From: Bacteroidota bacterium
Lineage (GTDB): Bacteria > Bacteroidota > Bacteroidia > Bacteroidales > Paludibacteraceae
DNA length: 14,119 nucleotides
Assembly (NCBI GenBank): GCA_017860335.1
Contig: JAFNAU010000023.1
Span: forward strand, 1 to 14,119
Reading direction: 5' to 3'
Below are positions 1 through 8,734 of this stretch, piece by piece. The notes under the pieces are model-generated. The model was not told the DNA's origin. It did not search any database and saw nothing but the letters and a program-made list of their open reading frames with translations. The stretch's first letter is position 1. Every line of letters starts with the position of its first letter. Position numbers and translations under genes: made by a program.

Positions 1-1830
1 GAACAACATATTAAACGTGAAAAAGCAACATCGAATATCTGTACCGCGCAGGCTTTGCTGGCTTCGATGGCCGGATTTTATACCGTTTATCACGGTGCGG
101 AAGGAATTCGTGAAATAGCACAGCGCATTCATTCTTTGGCTACCTACATCAACGAAATGCTTGGCGTTTACGGTTACACACAGGAAAATGAAAATTTCTT
201 TGATACACTGAAAATTACATTGCCTGAAAATATCAGCAGAGATGATTTCAAATCGCTTGCATTGGATTACGAAGTCAATTTCAACTATTACGAAACAGGA
301 GAGATTGGTCTTAGCCTTGACGAAACAACCGAACTGGAAGATGTAAATACACTGATTGAGATCTTTGCAACAGCTGCCGGAAATTCACCTGTTTATGCCG
401 AATCAGAAGATGTTACCGGATTGAAATCGTTCGACGAAAATCTGGAACGTAAATCAGAATTCCTCACTCATGAAATATTCAATAAGTATCATACCGAAAC
501 CGATATGATGCGTTATATAAAGAAACTCGAACGACGCGATATTTCTCTCACTCATTCCATGATTTCACTGGGCTCATGTACCATGAAACTTAATGCTGCA
601 ACCGAAATGCTCCCGTTGAGCCGGCCGGAATTCAGCCTGTCAAAAATCACCGGATTTGACGCATGCAGTCTTCAACCCAATTCGGGTGCTGCCGGAGAAT
701 TTTCCGGTTTACTGGTTATCAAGTCATATTTACTCTCAAAAGGTGAAGATAAACGCAACGTACTGCTTATTCCTGCGTCGGCACATGGTACCAATCCTGC
801 CAGTGCTCATCAGTGCGGATACGAAATAGTAGTTGTAAAGTGTGATGAAAAAGGTAATGTGGATATTGCCGACTGGAATGAAAAAGCTGCTGCACATGCT
901 CAGGATTTGGCTGGTTGTATGATTACCTATCCTTCAACCCATGGAATTTTCGAAGCAAGCATTAAAGATATGTGTGCTACCATTCATCAGTATGGAGGTC
1001 TTGTATATATGGACGGAGCCAATATGAATGCTCAGGTTGGTTTGACCAATCCCGGTACCATTGGTGCTGATGTGTGTCATCTCAATTTGCATAAAACTTT
1101 TGCCATACCTCACGGTGGCGGAGGTCCGGGCGTAGGACCAATCTGTACCACAAAACAGCTGGCAGAATTTTTACCGGATAAAAAATTCGGAAAGAATACA
1201 GTCTCGGCTGCTCCTTATGGCAGTGCCGGAGTGTTGGCTATAACCTATGGCTACATTCGCATGCTTGGTGAAGCAGGTCTGGAAAAATCAACTAAAACAG
1301 CTATTCTGAATGCGAATTACCTGGCAGCCTGCCTGAAAGACAGCTATGGAGTACTGTACACTGGCGAATCCGGAAGGGTAGGGCATGAGCTAATTCTGGA
1401 ATGCCGTAATTTCAAAGCCACTTCCGGTATTACCGAATCCGATATTGCCAAACGTCTGATGGATTACGGATATCATGCGCCGACACTGTCATTCCCCGTT
1501 CATGGCACCCTGATGATAGAGCCAACGGAAAGTGAGTCACTGGCAGAACTCGAGAAATTCACCGATGCCATGTTGAAAATCTATGCTGAAATTAAGGAAA
1601 TAGAGAATGGTACAGCCGACAAAACAGACAATGTACTGGTGAATGCGCCTCATCCCGAATATGAAATAGTAGGTGAAAAATGGGAGCATCCTTACACACG
1701 TGCCAAGGCAGCTTACCCTGCCGACTGGGTGGCTGAAAATAAGTTCTGGATTAATGTTGCCCGCGTTGACAATGCTTTCGGTGACCGTAACCTGATGTGC
1801 ACCTGCAGACCAACTTCCGATTGGGAATAA
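1..1830 (+). CDS. gcvP: Glycine dehydrogenase (decarboxylating), P-protein of the glycine cleavage system, 5'-partial
   Basis: The frame is open from base 1, so the gene enters from the left. The 609 residues here are the C-terminal part of a protein usually about 950 residues long. P-protein is the PLP enzyme that decarboxylates glycine and passes the aminomethyl group to lipoylated H-protein. Visible family motifs are REKATSNICTAQALLA at the start, SLGSCTMKLNAA, LQPNSGA, IPASAHGTNPASAH, the PLP-lysine motif HLNLHKTF (lysine codon 1093-1095) followed by a GGGGPG loop, and the C-terminal EPTESES and GDRNLMC. Odd: RPEF (622-633) runs almost directly into LSKITGFDA. About 24 residues that normally separate these blocks, including a conserved HPF-x-P-x-x-Q-x-x-GY segment, are absent without a frame change. 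The FLPDKKFGKNTVSAAP stretch (about 1170-1215) is also about 7 residues shorter than I expect. The identity is certain; activity is doubtful if the deletion is real. Confidence 0.96.
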   Translation, partial: EQHIKREKATSNICTAQALLASMAGFYTVYHGAEGIREIAQRIHSLATYINEMLGVYGYTQENENFFDTLKITLPENISRDDFKSLALDYEVNFNYYETGEIGLSLDETTELEDVNTLIEIFATAAGNSPVYAESEDVTGLKSFDENLERKSEFLTHEIFNKYHTETDMMRYIKKLERRDISLTHSMISLGSCTMKLNAATEMLPLSRPEFSLSKITGFDACSLQPNSGAAGEFSGLLVIKSYLLSKGEDKRNVLLIPASAHGTNPASAHQCGYEIVVVKCDEKGNVDIADWNEKAAAHAQDLAGCMITYPSTHGIFEASIKDMCATIHQYGGLVYMDGANMNAQVGLTNPGTIGADVCHLNLHKTFAIPHGGGGPGVGPICTTKQLAEFLPDKKFGKNTVSAAPYGSAGVLAITYGYIRMLGEAGLEKSTKTAILNANYLAACLKDSYGVLYTGESGRVGHELILECRNFKATSGITESDIAKRLMDYGYHAPTLSFPVHGTLMIEPTESESLAELEKFTDAMLKIYAEIKEIENGTADKTDNVLVNAPHPEYEIVGEKWEHPYTRAKAAYPADWVAENKFWINVARVDNAFGDRNLMCTCRPTSDWE

Positions 1831-1855
1831 ATAGTATCCAGTCTCAGATAAATAA

Positions 1856-1893
1856 AAGAAACGCCGTCAGCACTTGTCTGAACGGCGTTTCTT
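1856..1893. terminator. Bidirectional intrinsic terminator between gcvP and the convergent operon
   Basis: The arms AAGAAACGCCGT (1856-1867) and ACGGCGTTTCTT (1882-1893) are perfect 12-bp inverted repeats around a 14-base loop, and CAG/CTG inside the loop can pair further. The A-rich left flank and T-rich right flank give a U-rich tail in both directions. The hairpin starts 25 bases after the gcvP stop and lies 31 bases past the stop of the minus-strand DUF2807 gene, so one structure can end both transcripts. Confidence 0.9.
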
Positions 1894-1924
1894 CATCAAA
1901 TTTAATTTTAAAAACCAAAGAGTA

Positions 1925-2704
1925 TTATTTAATAACTATTTTAGACGCTCTTGAAGAATTCTGACGTACGTTTTTCGGATTGCCTGAACAGATAACTGTG
2001 CTTGCTCCTGTAAGTTTGCCATCAAAACTATCCGTTGCAAAAACTTCAGCTTTGCTTGCTCCGCTCATCATCACTGATACATTTTTTGACTTCAGGCCAT
2101 CACCTTCGTACGACGAAGCTCCACTTCCATCCAGTTGAAAATTATCGGCAAGACCTTTCATTTCCAGCTTTGCCGCACCGCTTAATACCACCGACAAATC
2201 GCTCAGGGTGTATTGCAGGATGCCTTTTGATGCTCCGGAAAGATTGACATATAGTTCCTTACCTTCAAACTCGGATTCGGTTTCGATAACAGAAGCTCCA
2301 TCGAGCACAATTTGCTTCAGGTTATTTACACTAATATGAATTTCAATCGGTTGACGGATCAGGTAATCGTTGTATCTGGTTTTCAGCCGGTCAAATAAGT
2401 TTTTATCCTCCTCTTTTTTGGGTTCTTTCATTTTTATTGTCAGCGTATTTTTTTCCACAACAGTTTCCACATACGCCAGATACTTATCGGGGGCTATAAC
2501 ATCAACAGTTTGTGATGATTTCTGATGCACAACAACCTTAAAACGACCATTAATGTTTAAGTTCTCAAACTCAGGTAAATTCCTGTTCTCGGTAATGATC
2601 TCATAGTCGGTTTTTTCGTCTTTACTGTTTTTTTTCTGCCCGAATGACTGAAACCCAAAACCAATAATAAGACTCAGAATAAAAAGAAACTTTTTCATGA
2701 TCAT
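1925..2704 (-). CDS. Exported DUF2807 (head GIN domain) protein
   Basis: This 259-residue protein has a Sec-type signal peptide (Lys-Lys, then a hydrophobic stretch, with likely cleavage near SFG-Q at about residues 22-23). The rest is a DUF2807 domain, a repetitive all-beta fold annotated as a putative adhesin head. Gly-Ala-Ser or Gly-Ala-Ala turns recur about every 20 residues (near 136, 157, 176, 195, 215 and 233), as expected for coils of a beta-helix or beta-solenoid. The molecular function of the family is not established. It is the last gene of the long minus-strand operon, 12 bases after the PspC/DUF2807 gene, and its C-terminal domain is clearly related to that of its neighbour. Met1 (2704) and Met3 (2698) are both possible starts; no Shine-Dalgarno sequence separates them. 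There is no lipobox, so it is probably periplasmic or surface-associated. Confidence 0.88.
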   Translation of the reverse strand: MIMKKFLFILSLIIGFGFQSFGQKKNSKDEKTDYEIITENRNLPEFENLNINGRFKVVVHQKSSQTVDVIAPDKYLAYVETVVEKNTLTIKMKEPKKEEDKNLFDRLKTRYNDYLIRQPIEIHISVNNLKQIVLDGASVIETESEFEGKELYVNLSGASKGILQYTLSDLSVVLSGAAKLEMKGLADNFQLDGSGASSYEGDGLKSKNVSVMMSGASKAEVFATDSFDGKLTGASTVICSGNPKNVRQNSSRASKIVIK

Positions 2705-2716
2705 AATTATTTTGTA

Positions 2717-4405
2717 TTATTCATAAGAAATTTTTGAAGCTGTATTCGTATCGTTGGTTCTCTGGCGGGGATTACCTTTGCACACAATTCTACTTGCTCC
2801 GTAGGCTTTACCGCTGAATGTTTCCGTCGCAAATACACTTGCTTTACTTGCGCCGTTCACTTCTATGTCAGCTACTTTTGTTTTCAAATCCTCCGCATCA
2901 ACATTTGTCGCACCTGCGCCATCAATTTGTAAAGTGTCAGCATAACCTTTCAAATCCATTCTGCTGGCACCCTCCAGATTGAATATCAAATTTTGTGCCG
3001 AAGTAAAATCCATATCGGCTTTACTGGCACCCTGTAATGTTAAATTCAGCTTTTTAACAGCAAAGGGAGTGATAAATTCAATATTGGAAGCACCTCTTGC
3101 ATTGATTGAGGTGATGGTGTCAATTCCTACCCTGACTTTGATACGGGGTTTTATTAAATTGTCGGTCGAATAAACTTTCAGTACTCCGTCAACAACCTCA
3201 GTTTTAATGTTCGGAATGTATTCTTTCAGTGAATTAACGGTAATTTCCTGGTTTTCTTGCTGACTTAATTCAATTTGTACAGCACCTGATGCTTCGATGG
3301 ACTGGAAATCGGCGACATTCCGGTTTTCTGTAACGAAATTCTGTTCATTATCCAAAACAAATGTGCCATTGTGATAGGTCAGCCAGTTGTTTTCCTTCAG
3401 TATTCTTACTGTTTCGGTACCAACGCTAAGGAACATAAAAATACCGGCGAGCCACAATACGAGTGAAACCCAAATAGCTGTATAAGATTTAGGCTGCTCT
3501 TTCGAAGTTGCTTTTATCCCCCAACTGATGAGCGCGAAAACCGGGCATCCAATGATAAGCAACAGTCCTACGACCATCAGTATTATTTTTTCCGGAGTTA
3601 CACCGCCAAGACTGGTAAAGAATTCGGGGTAGATACTTGTTATCGCATCCGGTTCAAACAGCATAACGATTAATCCGAAAATAAGTACGGCTGCCAGTAA
3701 AACTCCTACTACAGCAAGTATGGAACCGATGATGGCAAAAATTACCTTGAATATTGCCTTGAAAATTTCGAAGAAACGTTGTCCTACCGATGTAGCCGAT
3801 TCTTTGAATTCATTACTTTCGAGATAGTTTTTAGCATCGTTCATTTTGTTCTTAATGGTTTCGATATTTACATCTTCACCACGCATTTCCAGTTTCTGGG
3901 CTGTGGTTTCGGCCTTTGGCGCTATCAACCACGCCAGCAGATAAACGGGAATAAGATACCCCGATGTGAGAATAAGTAAAATAATCAGTATTACCCTCAC
4001 CAGCGTAATGTCCATATTGAAATAGGCTGCAAGTCCTGCCCCGACACCACCCAGAAGCTGATGCTCGGTATCGCGGTAGAATTTCTTCGATCTTCCGGTA
4101 GCTTTTTTTGGCTCGGGCTGAGGATTTTCCTCATCTGTTTCTTCGTCAACAAACTGGCTGGGTTTACCCATTACCTCTATGATTTCGCCTACATCTTCAA
4201 CTGTAATTACATTCTTGTTTTTTTGCATTTTTTCAGTGAAAAGTTCGGCTATCCGGGCTTCAATGTCATTCATAATGTCAGCTTTCTCCGCTTCCGATTT
4301 GAAATGTACACCTACCTCTGCCAGGTAAGACTGCAATAATTCATATGCATCATCGTCAATATGAAAAACTGTATTATTCAGATTGATTGTTAATGTCTTT
4401 TTCAT
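2717..4405 (-). CDS. PspC-domain membrane protein with C-terminal DUF2807 (head GIN) domain
   Basis: This 562-residue multidomain protein begins with a cytoplasmic helical region (about 1-88) with NDIEARIAELF and a VITVEDVGEIIEVMGKPSQF-type end. The region resembles the short helical signalling (HAAS/DUF1700-like) domains found next to PadR regulators; that comparison is from memory. A PspC domain follows at about 107-165 (HQLLGGVGAGLAAYF, then a long hydrophobic segment ending LLAWLIAPKA). Further membrane segments lie at roughly 208-250, 273-297 and 311-327. The C-terminus (about 366-562) is a DUF2807 domain with GAS turns every 18-21 residues near 438, 459, 479, 498, 518 and 536. PspC proteins in other bacteria take part in membrane-stress signalling. 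The layout suggests a cytoplasmic or membrane sensor carrying an extracytoplasmic beta-solenoid. It starts 23 bases after the PadR gene. Confidence 0.88.
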   Translation of the reverse strand: MKKTLTINLNNTVFHIDDDAYELLQSYLAEVGVHFKSEAEKADIMNDIEARIAELFTEKMQKNKNVITVEDVGEIIEVMGKPSQFVDEETDEENPQPEPKKATGRSKKFYRDTEHQLLGGVGAGLAAYFNMDITLVRVILIILLILTSGYLIPVYLLAWLIAPKAETTAQKLEMRGEDVNIETIKNKMNDAKNYLESNEFKESATSVGQRFFEIFKAIFKVIFAIIGSILAVVGVLLAAVLIFGLIVMLFEPDAITSIYPEFFTSLGGVTPEKIILMVVGLLLIIGCPVFALISWGIKATSKEQPKSYTAIWVSLVLWLAGIFMFLSVGTETVRILKENNWLTYHNGTFVLDNEQNFVTENRNVADFQSIEASGAVQIELSQQENQEITVNSLKEYIPNIKTEVVDGVLKVYSTDNLIKPRIKVRVGIDTITSINARGASNIEFITPFAVKKLNLTLQGASKADMDFTSAQNLIFNLEGASRMDLKGYADTLQIDGAGATNVDAEDLKTKVADIEVNGASKASVFATETFSGKAYGASRIVCKGNPRQRTNDTNTASKISYE

Positions 4406-4428
4406 GTCTTTATTTTGTTGAAAATTAA

Positions 4429-4758
4429 TTAAATACTTTCCTTGATTTTAAATATTACATCGTTGATTTCTTTCCACGAGTTTTCGAGTTCCTGCAGAAA
4501 TTCTTCCCCTTTTTGGGTCATTTCATAGTATTTCCGCGGCGGTCCCTGAGTTGATTCTTCCCAGCGGTAATCGAGCAATTCGCTGTTTTTGAGCCGGGTT
4601 AGCAGAGGATACAAGGTTCCTTCAACCACGATCAGCTTCACATTTTTCAGTTCAGTAATGATATCCGAGGCGTATGCAGGTTTCTTTTTCAGAATAAGCA
4701 AAATGCAATATTCAAGATACCCTTTTCGCATTTGTGATTTTACGTTATCTGCATTCAT
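4429..4758 (-). CDS. PadR-family transcriptional regulator
   Basis: This 109-residue winged-helix protein has the PadR core: MRKGYLEYCILLILKKKPAYASDI, then VVEGTLYPLLTRLKNSELLDYRWEES (wing and recognition region), then GPPRKYYEMTQKGEEFL and a C-terminal helix for dimerisation. The length matches short single-helix PadR proteins (PadR-s2/LmrR type), which mostly repress exporter or detoxification operons and release DNA on binding a ligand. It lies inside the exporter operon, 66 bases after the TolC-like gene and 23 bases before the PspC gene. The likely operator is the 19-bp palindrome at 11417-11435 that overlaps the operon promoter, which would make it an autoregulator; this is inferred. 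I see no copy of that palindrome directly in front of the PadR gene. Confidence 0.94.
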   Translation of the reverse strand: MNADNVKSQMRKGYLEYCILLILKKKPAYASDIITELKNVKLIVVEGTLYPLLTRLKNSELLDYRWEESTQGPPRKYYEMTQKGEEFLQELENSWKEINDVIFKIKESI

Positions 4759-4824
4759 AAGTTTTAATTAATCAGATGTTACAAAAGATTTTAGGTCTGT
4801 AATCCGGAAAAATGATCTGAAGAT

Positions 4825-6129
4825 TTATCTCATCAGTTCCAGAAGCTTCATTCTGAAAACATATTCGTACTTAGCCTGAGTTTGTTCAGATAATGATTGT
4901 GCTAGATTATTTTTTGCAATATTTACTTCATACTGATTGGCTCTTCCTGATTCAAATTTCTGGCTGGCAAAACGATAGGCTTCTTCGTTTGCCCTGACCG
5001 ACTTTTGGCTGGATTCCCAACGGTTTTTGGAAGCAATAGCATTGTAATAAGCTTGCTGAATTGTTTTCCTGAGTTCGATTTTTGTTTTCTCGATTTCAAT
5101 TTTTGTGTTTTCTACTTCAATTTTAGCACTTTTTACCCGGTTTTTTACTTCAAACCGGTTGAAAATGGGTATCGATAATCTGAAGCCCAAAGCGGTGCTC
5201 AGGTTGTTCGATATCTGATCATTAAACGATTCGTTAGCCGGTAGCCGGCTCATGTTATAATACCCGGTTCCAACCTGTGCTCCAAAACCCAGCGATGGTA
5301 AATAATCTGCTTTGGCAATGGCAATGTTTTTCTCGCTGCTTTGCAGACGGTATTGGGCAGCTTTTAGTTCCGGGCGTGTGAGCAGTGCACTGTTATACAC
5401 TTCTTCAGCCGAAAGCAGTGCAAGTTCATTTTCCATCAGATTGGTTGGTACCATCACATCAAGATCCTGAAAGTCCTCCAGATCCATTACCTGCGACAGG
5501 TCGAGTTTGGATATCTGAAGGTTGTTTTCAGCCTGTACACGCTGAAATTCTTCCTTCGCTTCCTGTGCCTGGAGTTCATAGATTTCACCTTCGGCAAGTT
5601 TGCCCATTTTTATCAGTTCTTTTCGCTGTGTCAGGTTTTTTCTTGTCAGTTCGAGCTGACTTTCAGCATTTTTGAGCAGTTCCTTATTCTGAAGTACCTG
5701 CAGAAAAACTGTTGAAACGTTCAGAATAATGTCTTTTTCAACTTTTTGCCAGTCGGCGCCGGCGGCAAGCAGTTCCGCTTTTTTAGCATCGATGTTGTAT
5801 TTCATTTTCAAGCCGTCAAACAAAGTCAGATCGGATGATATGCCAAACGACGAAGTTGCCGAATTGGAGCTGATATACGTATTATCGGCTCCGAGCGAAC
5901 GTCCGAAGTTGAAACTCTGTCCTGCTGATGCATTCAGGTTTGGAAGTATATTTGCCTTAGCCTGCGAATAAGAAATTTCTTTCGATTTGTAACTCAGTTG
6001 TTGTTGCTTGATGTTGCGGTTGTTGGACAGCGCCGTGTCAATGCATTGTTCCAGTGTCCAGATACGCTGGGCGGGAAGTTGAGCAGCTGCCAGCAGTAAG
6101 CTGGCTATTATCAGATATTTTGCTTTCAT
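4825..6129 (-). CDS. TolC-like outer-membrane efflux protein
   Basis: This 434-residue protein is the outer-membrane channel of a tripartite exporter. It has a signal peptide (about 1-20, ending AAAQLPAQ) and then two related outer-membrane-efflux repeats, roughly 24-215 and 235-430. Both are rich in long amphipathic helices with heptad-like spacing. WTLEQCIDTALSNNRNIKQQQL near the N-terminus and the late FESGRANQYEVNIAKNNLAQS segment are typical of Bacteroidota TolC proteins. There is no lipid-attachment cysteine after the signal peptide. The start is 6 bases past the end of the adaptor gene, so translation of the two is probably coupled. The channel would join the adaptor and the ABC permeases into a continuous conduit. 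Confidence 0.95.
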   Translation of the reverse strand: MKAKYLIIASLLLAAAQLPAQRIWTLEQCIDTALSNNRNIKQQQLSYKSKEISYSQAKANILPNLNASAGQSFNFGRSLGADNTYISSNSATSSFGISSDLTLFDGLKMKYNIDAKKAELLAAGADWQKVEKDIILNVSTVFLQVLQNKELLKNAESQLELTRKNLTQRKELIKMGKLAEGEIYELQAQEAKEEFQRVQAENNLQISKLDLSQVMDLEDFQDLDVMVPTNLMENELALLSAEEVYNSALLTRPELKAAQYRLQSSEKNIAIAKADYLPSLGFGAQVGTGYYNMSRLPANESFNDQISNNLSTALGFRLSIPIFNRFEVKNRVKSAKIEVENTKIEIEKTKIELRKTIQQAYYNAIASKNRWESSQKSVRANEEAYRFASQKFESGRANQYEVNIAKNNLAQSLSEQTQAKYEYVFRMKLLELMR

Positions 6130-6135
6130 TGTGTG

Positions 6136-7254
6136 TTACGGTTGCGGTTTATCTTTTTTCTTTTCAATAATTTCTGCGCCACGGATTTTTTCCTTGACTT
6201 TCAATCCGCCTTTTATTTCGATATTTACACCGTCCGACAAACCAAGTTTTACCTGTTTTTTAGTGAATTCCTGTGGTTCAGTTTTCTTCAGGACATAAAC
6301 AAAAGCAGTGTCACCGCTGAATTCTATACAACTTTCGGGGATGGTCAGTACATCTTTGGCTTCGTTGAGCAGAATTTCTGCATTGGCACTGTATCCCGCC
6401 CTGATAAACAGGTCAGAAGGTACGCTTACGGCTGCTTTCATCTCGAACATGATGGCACCGTTGTCTTCGGTTCCTTTCGGTGAAATGTATTCCAGTTTAG
6501 CCGATAATTTATGATCCTGTAATGCACCAATAGTAATGTTCATCGGCATTCCCACGTGTACACGTCCCACTTCCGTTTCGTCCAGTTTACCGACAAAAAG
6601 CATATCGTTCATATTGGCAACGGTGGCAATGGTGGTTCCGTCGTTGAAGTTATTGGACTGAATAACGGAATTACCTACTTTAACGGGAATATCCAGAATG
6701 GTTCCGGTTACAGTGGAACGCACCAGCGTGTTGCTGTAAGCCGAGGTGCTGCTCGAAATACCGTCACGAACAAGGCTAAGATTATCCTGTGCAGCTTTCA
6801 GCTCTTCCTTGTCGTTGTTGTACTGAAGCTGGGTTTTTTCAAATTCTTCCTTCGAGATTACTTTGTTTTCAAACAGTTCACGATCACGTTCATAATTTGT
6901 TTTCGACTGATCGAAGGAAATTTTTGCACGTGATACGCGTGATTCGGCCGAACTGAGGTTGACCATATCCGGAATGACCTTAATCTTGGCTATTACATCA
7001 CCGGCAGTGACATTGTCGCCAGCCTGTTTGTACACGGCCGAAATAATACCCGACATCTGAGGTTTAATCAGAATTTCGTTTCGTGGCTCCACTTTACCGG
7101 TAGCTACTGTTCTTTTTTCTACTGACCCCGATTTTACCTGTTCAATCTGGTATTTGATAATCTTGGGTTGTGATTTTTTGTACAAATAATAGAATGTAGC
7201 AAGTACTGCTATGCCTAACAGCGACCAAAGCGCTATTTTTAAAACTTTTTTCAT
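6136..7254 (-). CDS. HlyD/MacA-like periplasmic adaptor (membrane fusion) protein
   Basis: This 372-residue protein has one N-terminal membrane anchor (about 7-25). The first half of a lipoyl-like barrel-sandwich hybrid follows (GKVEPRNEILIKPQMSG, about 53-92). An alpha-helical hairpin lies at about 97-163, with strong coiled-coil character and the turn near FENKVISKEEFE. The second lipoyl half is at about 165-195 (TGTILDIPVKVGN), followed by beta-barrel and membrane-proximal domains. It would bridge the inner-membrane MacB-type permeases and the TolC-like channel. The hairpin is consistent with docking to a TolC tip. It is downstream of the permeases after a 120-base gap and just upstream of the channel gene. 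The substrate is unknown. Confidence 0.94.
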   Translation of the reverse strand: MKKVLKIALWSLLGIAVLATFYYLYKKSQPKIIKYQIEQVKSGSVEKRTVATGKVEPRNEILIKPQMSGIISAVYKQAGDNVTAGDVIAKIKVIPDMVNLSSAESRVSRAKISFDQSKTNYERDRELFENKVISKEEFEKTQLQYNNDKEELKAAQDNLSLVRDGISSSTSAYSNTLVRSTVTGTILDIPVKVGNSVIQSNNFNDGTTIATVANMNDMLFVGKLDETEVGRVHVGMPMNITIGALQDHKLSAKLEYISPKGTEDNGAIMFEMKAAVSVPSDLFIRAGYSANAEILLNEAKDVLTIPESCIEFSGDTAFVYVLKKTEPQEFTKKQVKLGLSDGVNIEIKGGLKVKEKIRGAEIIEKKKDKPQP

Positions 7255-7374
7255 GTGTAAATAATTTGTATTTAAGTTGTTATATATTCTTTTTCGATTC
7301 GCAGGGAGAACTCATTCCTGTTATCAGTGTTAGTTTTATTTCAAGTTTAGTTTAAGAAAATTATGTTTGATGAA

Positions 7375-8703
7375 TTAATTTTCTTCTCTGATTGCCTCAA
7401 TAGCTTTGATTTGCATTGCCCGCCGCGCAGGAAGATAACCTGCAAACAGCCCGATAATCACCAGGATAAACAATGCACCGATTGCCACGGGAAAGCTGAT
7501 TTGAGGATCTTTGAAGAATGCATCCGAGTTTTGAAGCAAGATTCCAACTACGCGCAACAAACCCACTCCCAGCATGATGCCGGCTATTCCGGCCATGAGT
7601 GTAAGTACCACACTTTCGGTCATGATTTGAGTGATAATATTTCGGGGGGTAGCTCCCAGTGCCCGTTTTATCCCTATTTCCTTGGTGCGTTCCCTGACGG
7701 TAACCAGCATGATATTACTCACACCAATACCTCCTGCCATTAGAGTGCCGAGACCTACTACCCAAATCAGTATGCCAATCCCGATGCCGAGATAGAGAAA
7801 CGAAGTAAACATATCTTCCAGGTTCATCGTCCACACAGCTGTTTCATCGGTTGGGGCGATATTGTGTATTTTTTTAAGTTCCTCTTTCACCCTTTTTTCC
7901 ACCACACTTACCTTGATGTTTTTGTCGGCAGTAATCGCCAGGAAATGAACTCTTTTCCCCTGATTAAATGCCTGCTGCATGGTTGAGAATGGTAGTATTA
8001 TGGTTTCTTCGGCATTACCACCGATACTGATATTAGTGGTTTTGCGGGTTACGCCGATTACCTGAAAGTAGATACCATTCAGTTGAATGTTTTTTCCGAC
8101 AGGATCTTCTCCTTTATTGAAAAGAGTTTCGTAAACACGCTCACCGATAACACATACTTTTCTTTTTCCTTCAATGTCGATGTCATTGATAAACCGGCCG
8201 TAACTTAGTTTATTATTGTCAATCAGGTTATAGTTGGGATATACCCCTTTTGAGTTGAATGAACCTGATTTTTCGCCGCGTATCACATTTTTATCGTCGC
8301 TCCGGCCTCCGAAAAGCACGGGAGATACGTATTGAATCTCGGGAACATTATTTTCGAGTAAGGGAATATCGGCATTTTCAATAAACCAGCTTCTGCCTTT
8401 CTTAAATCCCTTGTAGGGTTCTGATGTTAGATCGTTGCTTACAAAGCAGGAGTTGGTAGCGAAACCTTCGATGCCTGACATCATGCCATTTTTAAGTGCC
8501 TGACCGGCTCCTACCATAGCCACCAGCATAAACATGCCCCAGAATACGCCAAAGGCGGTGAGCACACTCCTGGACTTGTTATGGGTTATGGTTTGCCAGA
8601 TTTCCTGCCAGCGATCCAGGTCGAATAAGCCTGCTCCCCAACTGCCCGAACGAGACGTTTTAGCGTGTTGGTCATTATCCATCGTATTATTAGTTGTATT
8701 CAT
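7375..8703 (-). CDS. MacB/FtsX-type ABC transporter permease (second of a pair)
   Basis: This 442-residue permease has a hydrophilic N-terminal extension of about 30 residues that its partner lacks. TM1 is at about 46-68, followed by a large periplasmic MacB_PCD domain and three C-terminal helices near 302-325, 355-379 and 396-421. The conserved cytoplasmic loop NIMLVTVRERTKEIGIKRA, which contacts the ATPase, is intact, as is the C-terminal PARRAMQIKAIEAIREE. It is related to, but clearly distinct from, the permease just upstream (both carry a S-x-PYKG-x-K segment after TM1). They probably form a heterodimer served by the single ATPase. The first ATG was chosen; Met8 is an alternative. A GC-rich palindromic repeat lies in the 65-base gap upstream. 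Confidence 0.94.
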   Translation of the reverse strand: MNTTNNTMDNDQHAKTSRSGSWGAGLFDLDRWQEIWQTITHNKSRSVLTAFGVFWGMFMLVAMVGAGQALKNGMMSGIEGFATNSCFVSNDLTSEPYKGFKKGRSWFIENADIPLLENNVPEIQYVSPVLFGGRSDDKNVIRGEKSGSFNSKGVYPNYNLIDNNKLSYGRFINDIDIEGKRKVCVIGERVYETLFNKGEDPVGKNIQLNGIYFQVIGVTRKTTNISIGGNAEETIILPFSTMQQAFNQGKRVHFLAITADKNIKVSVVEKRVKEELKKIHNIAPTDETAVWTMNLEDMFTSFLYLGIGIGILIWVVGLGTLMAGGIGVSNIMLVTVRERTKEIGIKRALGATPRNIITQIMTESVVLTLMAGIAGIMLGVGLLRVVGILLQNSDAFFKDPQISFPVAIGALFILVIIGLFAGYLPARRAMQIKAIEAIREEN

Positions 8704-8734
8704 TTTTATTCTAATCTGTTGTTATGCTCTCTTA

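Noticed and set aside
2035..2247. Plus-strand frame of 70 codons antisense to the DUF2807 gene
   Set aside because: A shadow of the repetitive GAS-coding sequence; no independent support.
5385..5675. Open frame of 96 codons on the plus strand
   Set aside because: Antisense to the TolC-like gene, Pro/Ser-rich and without recognisable features.
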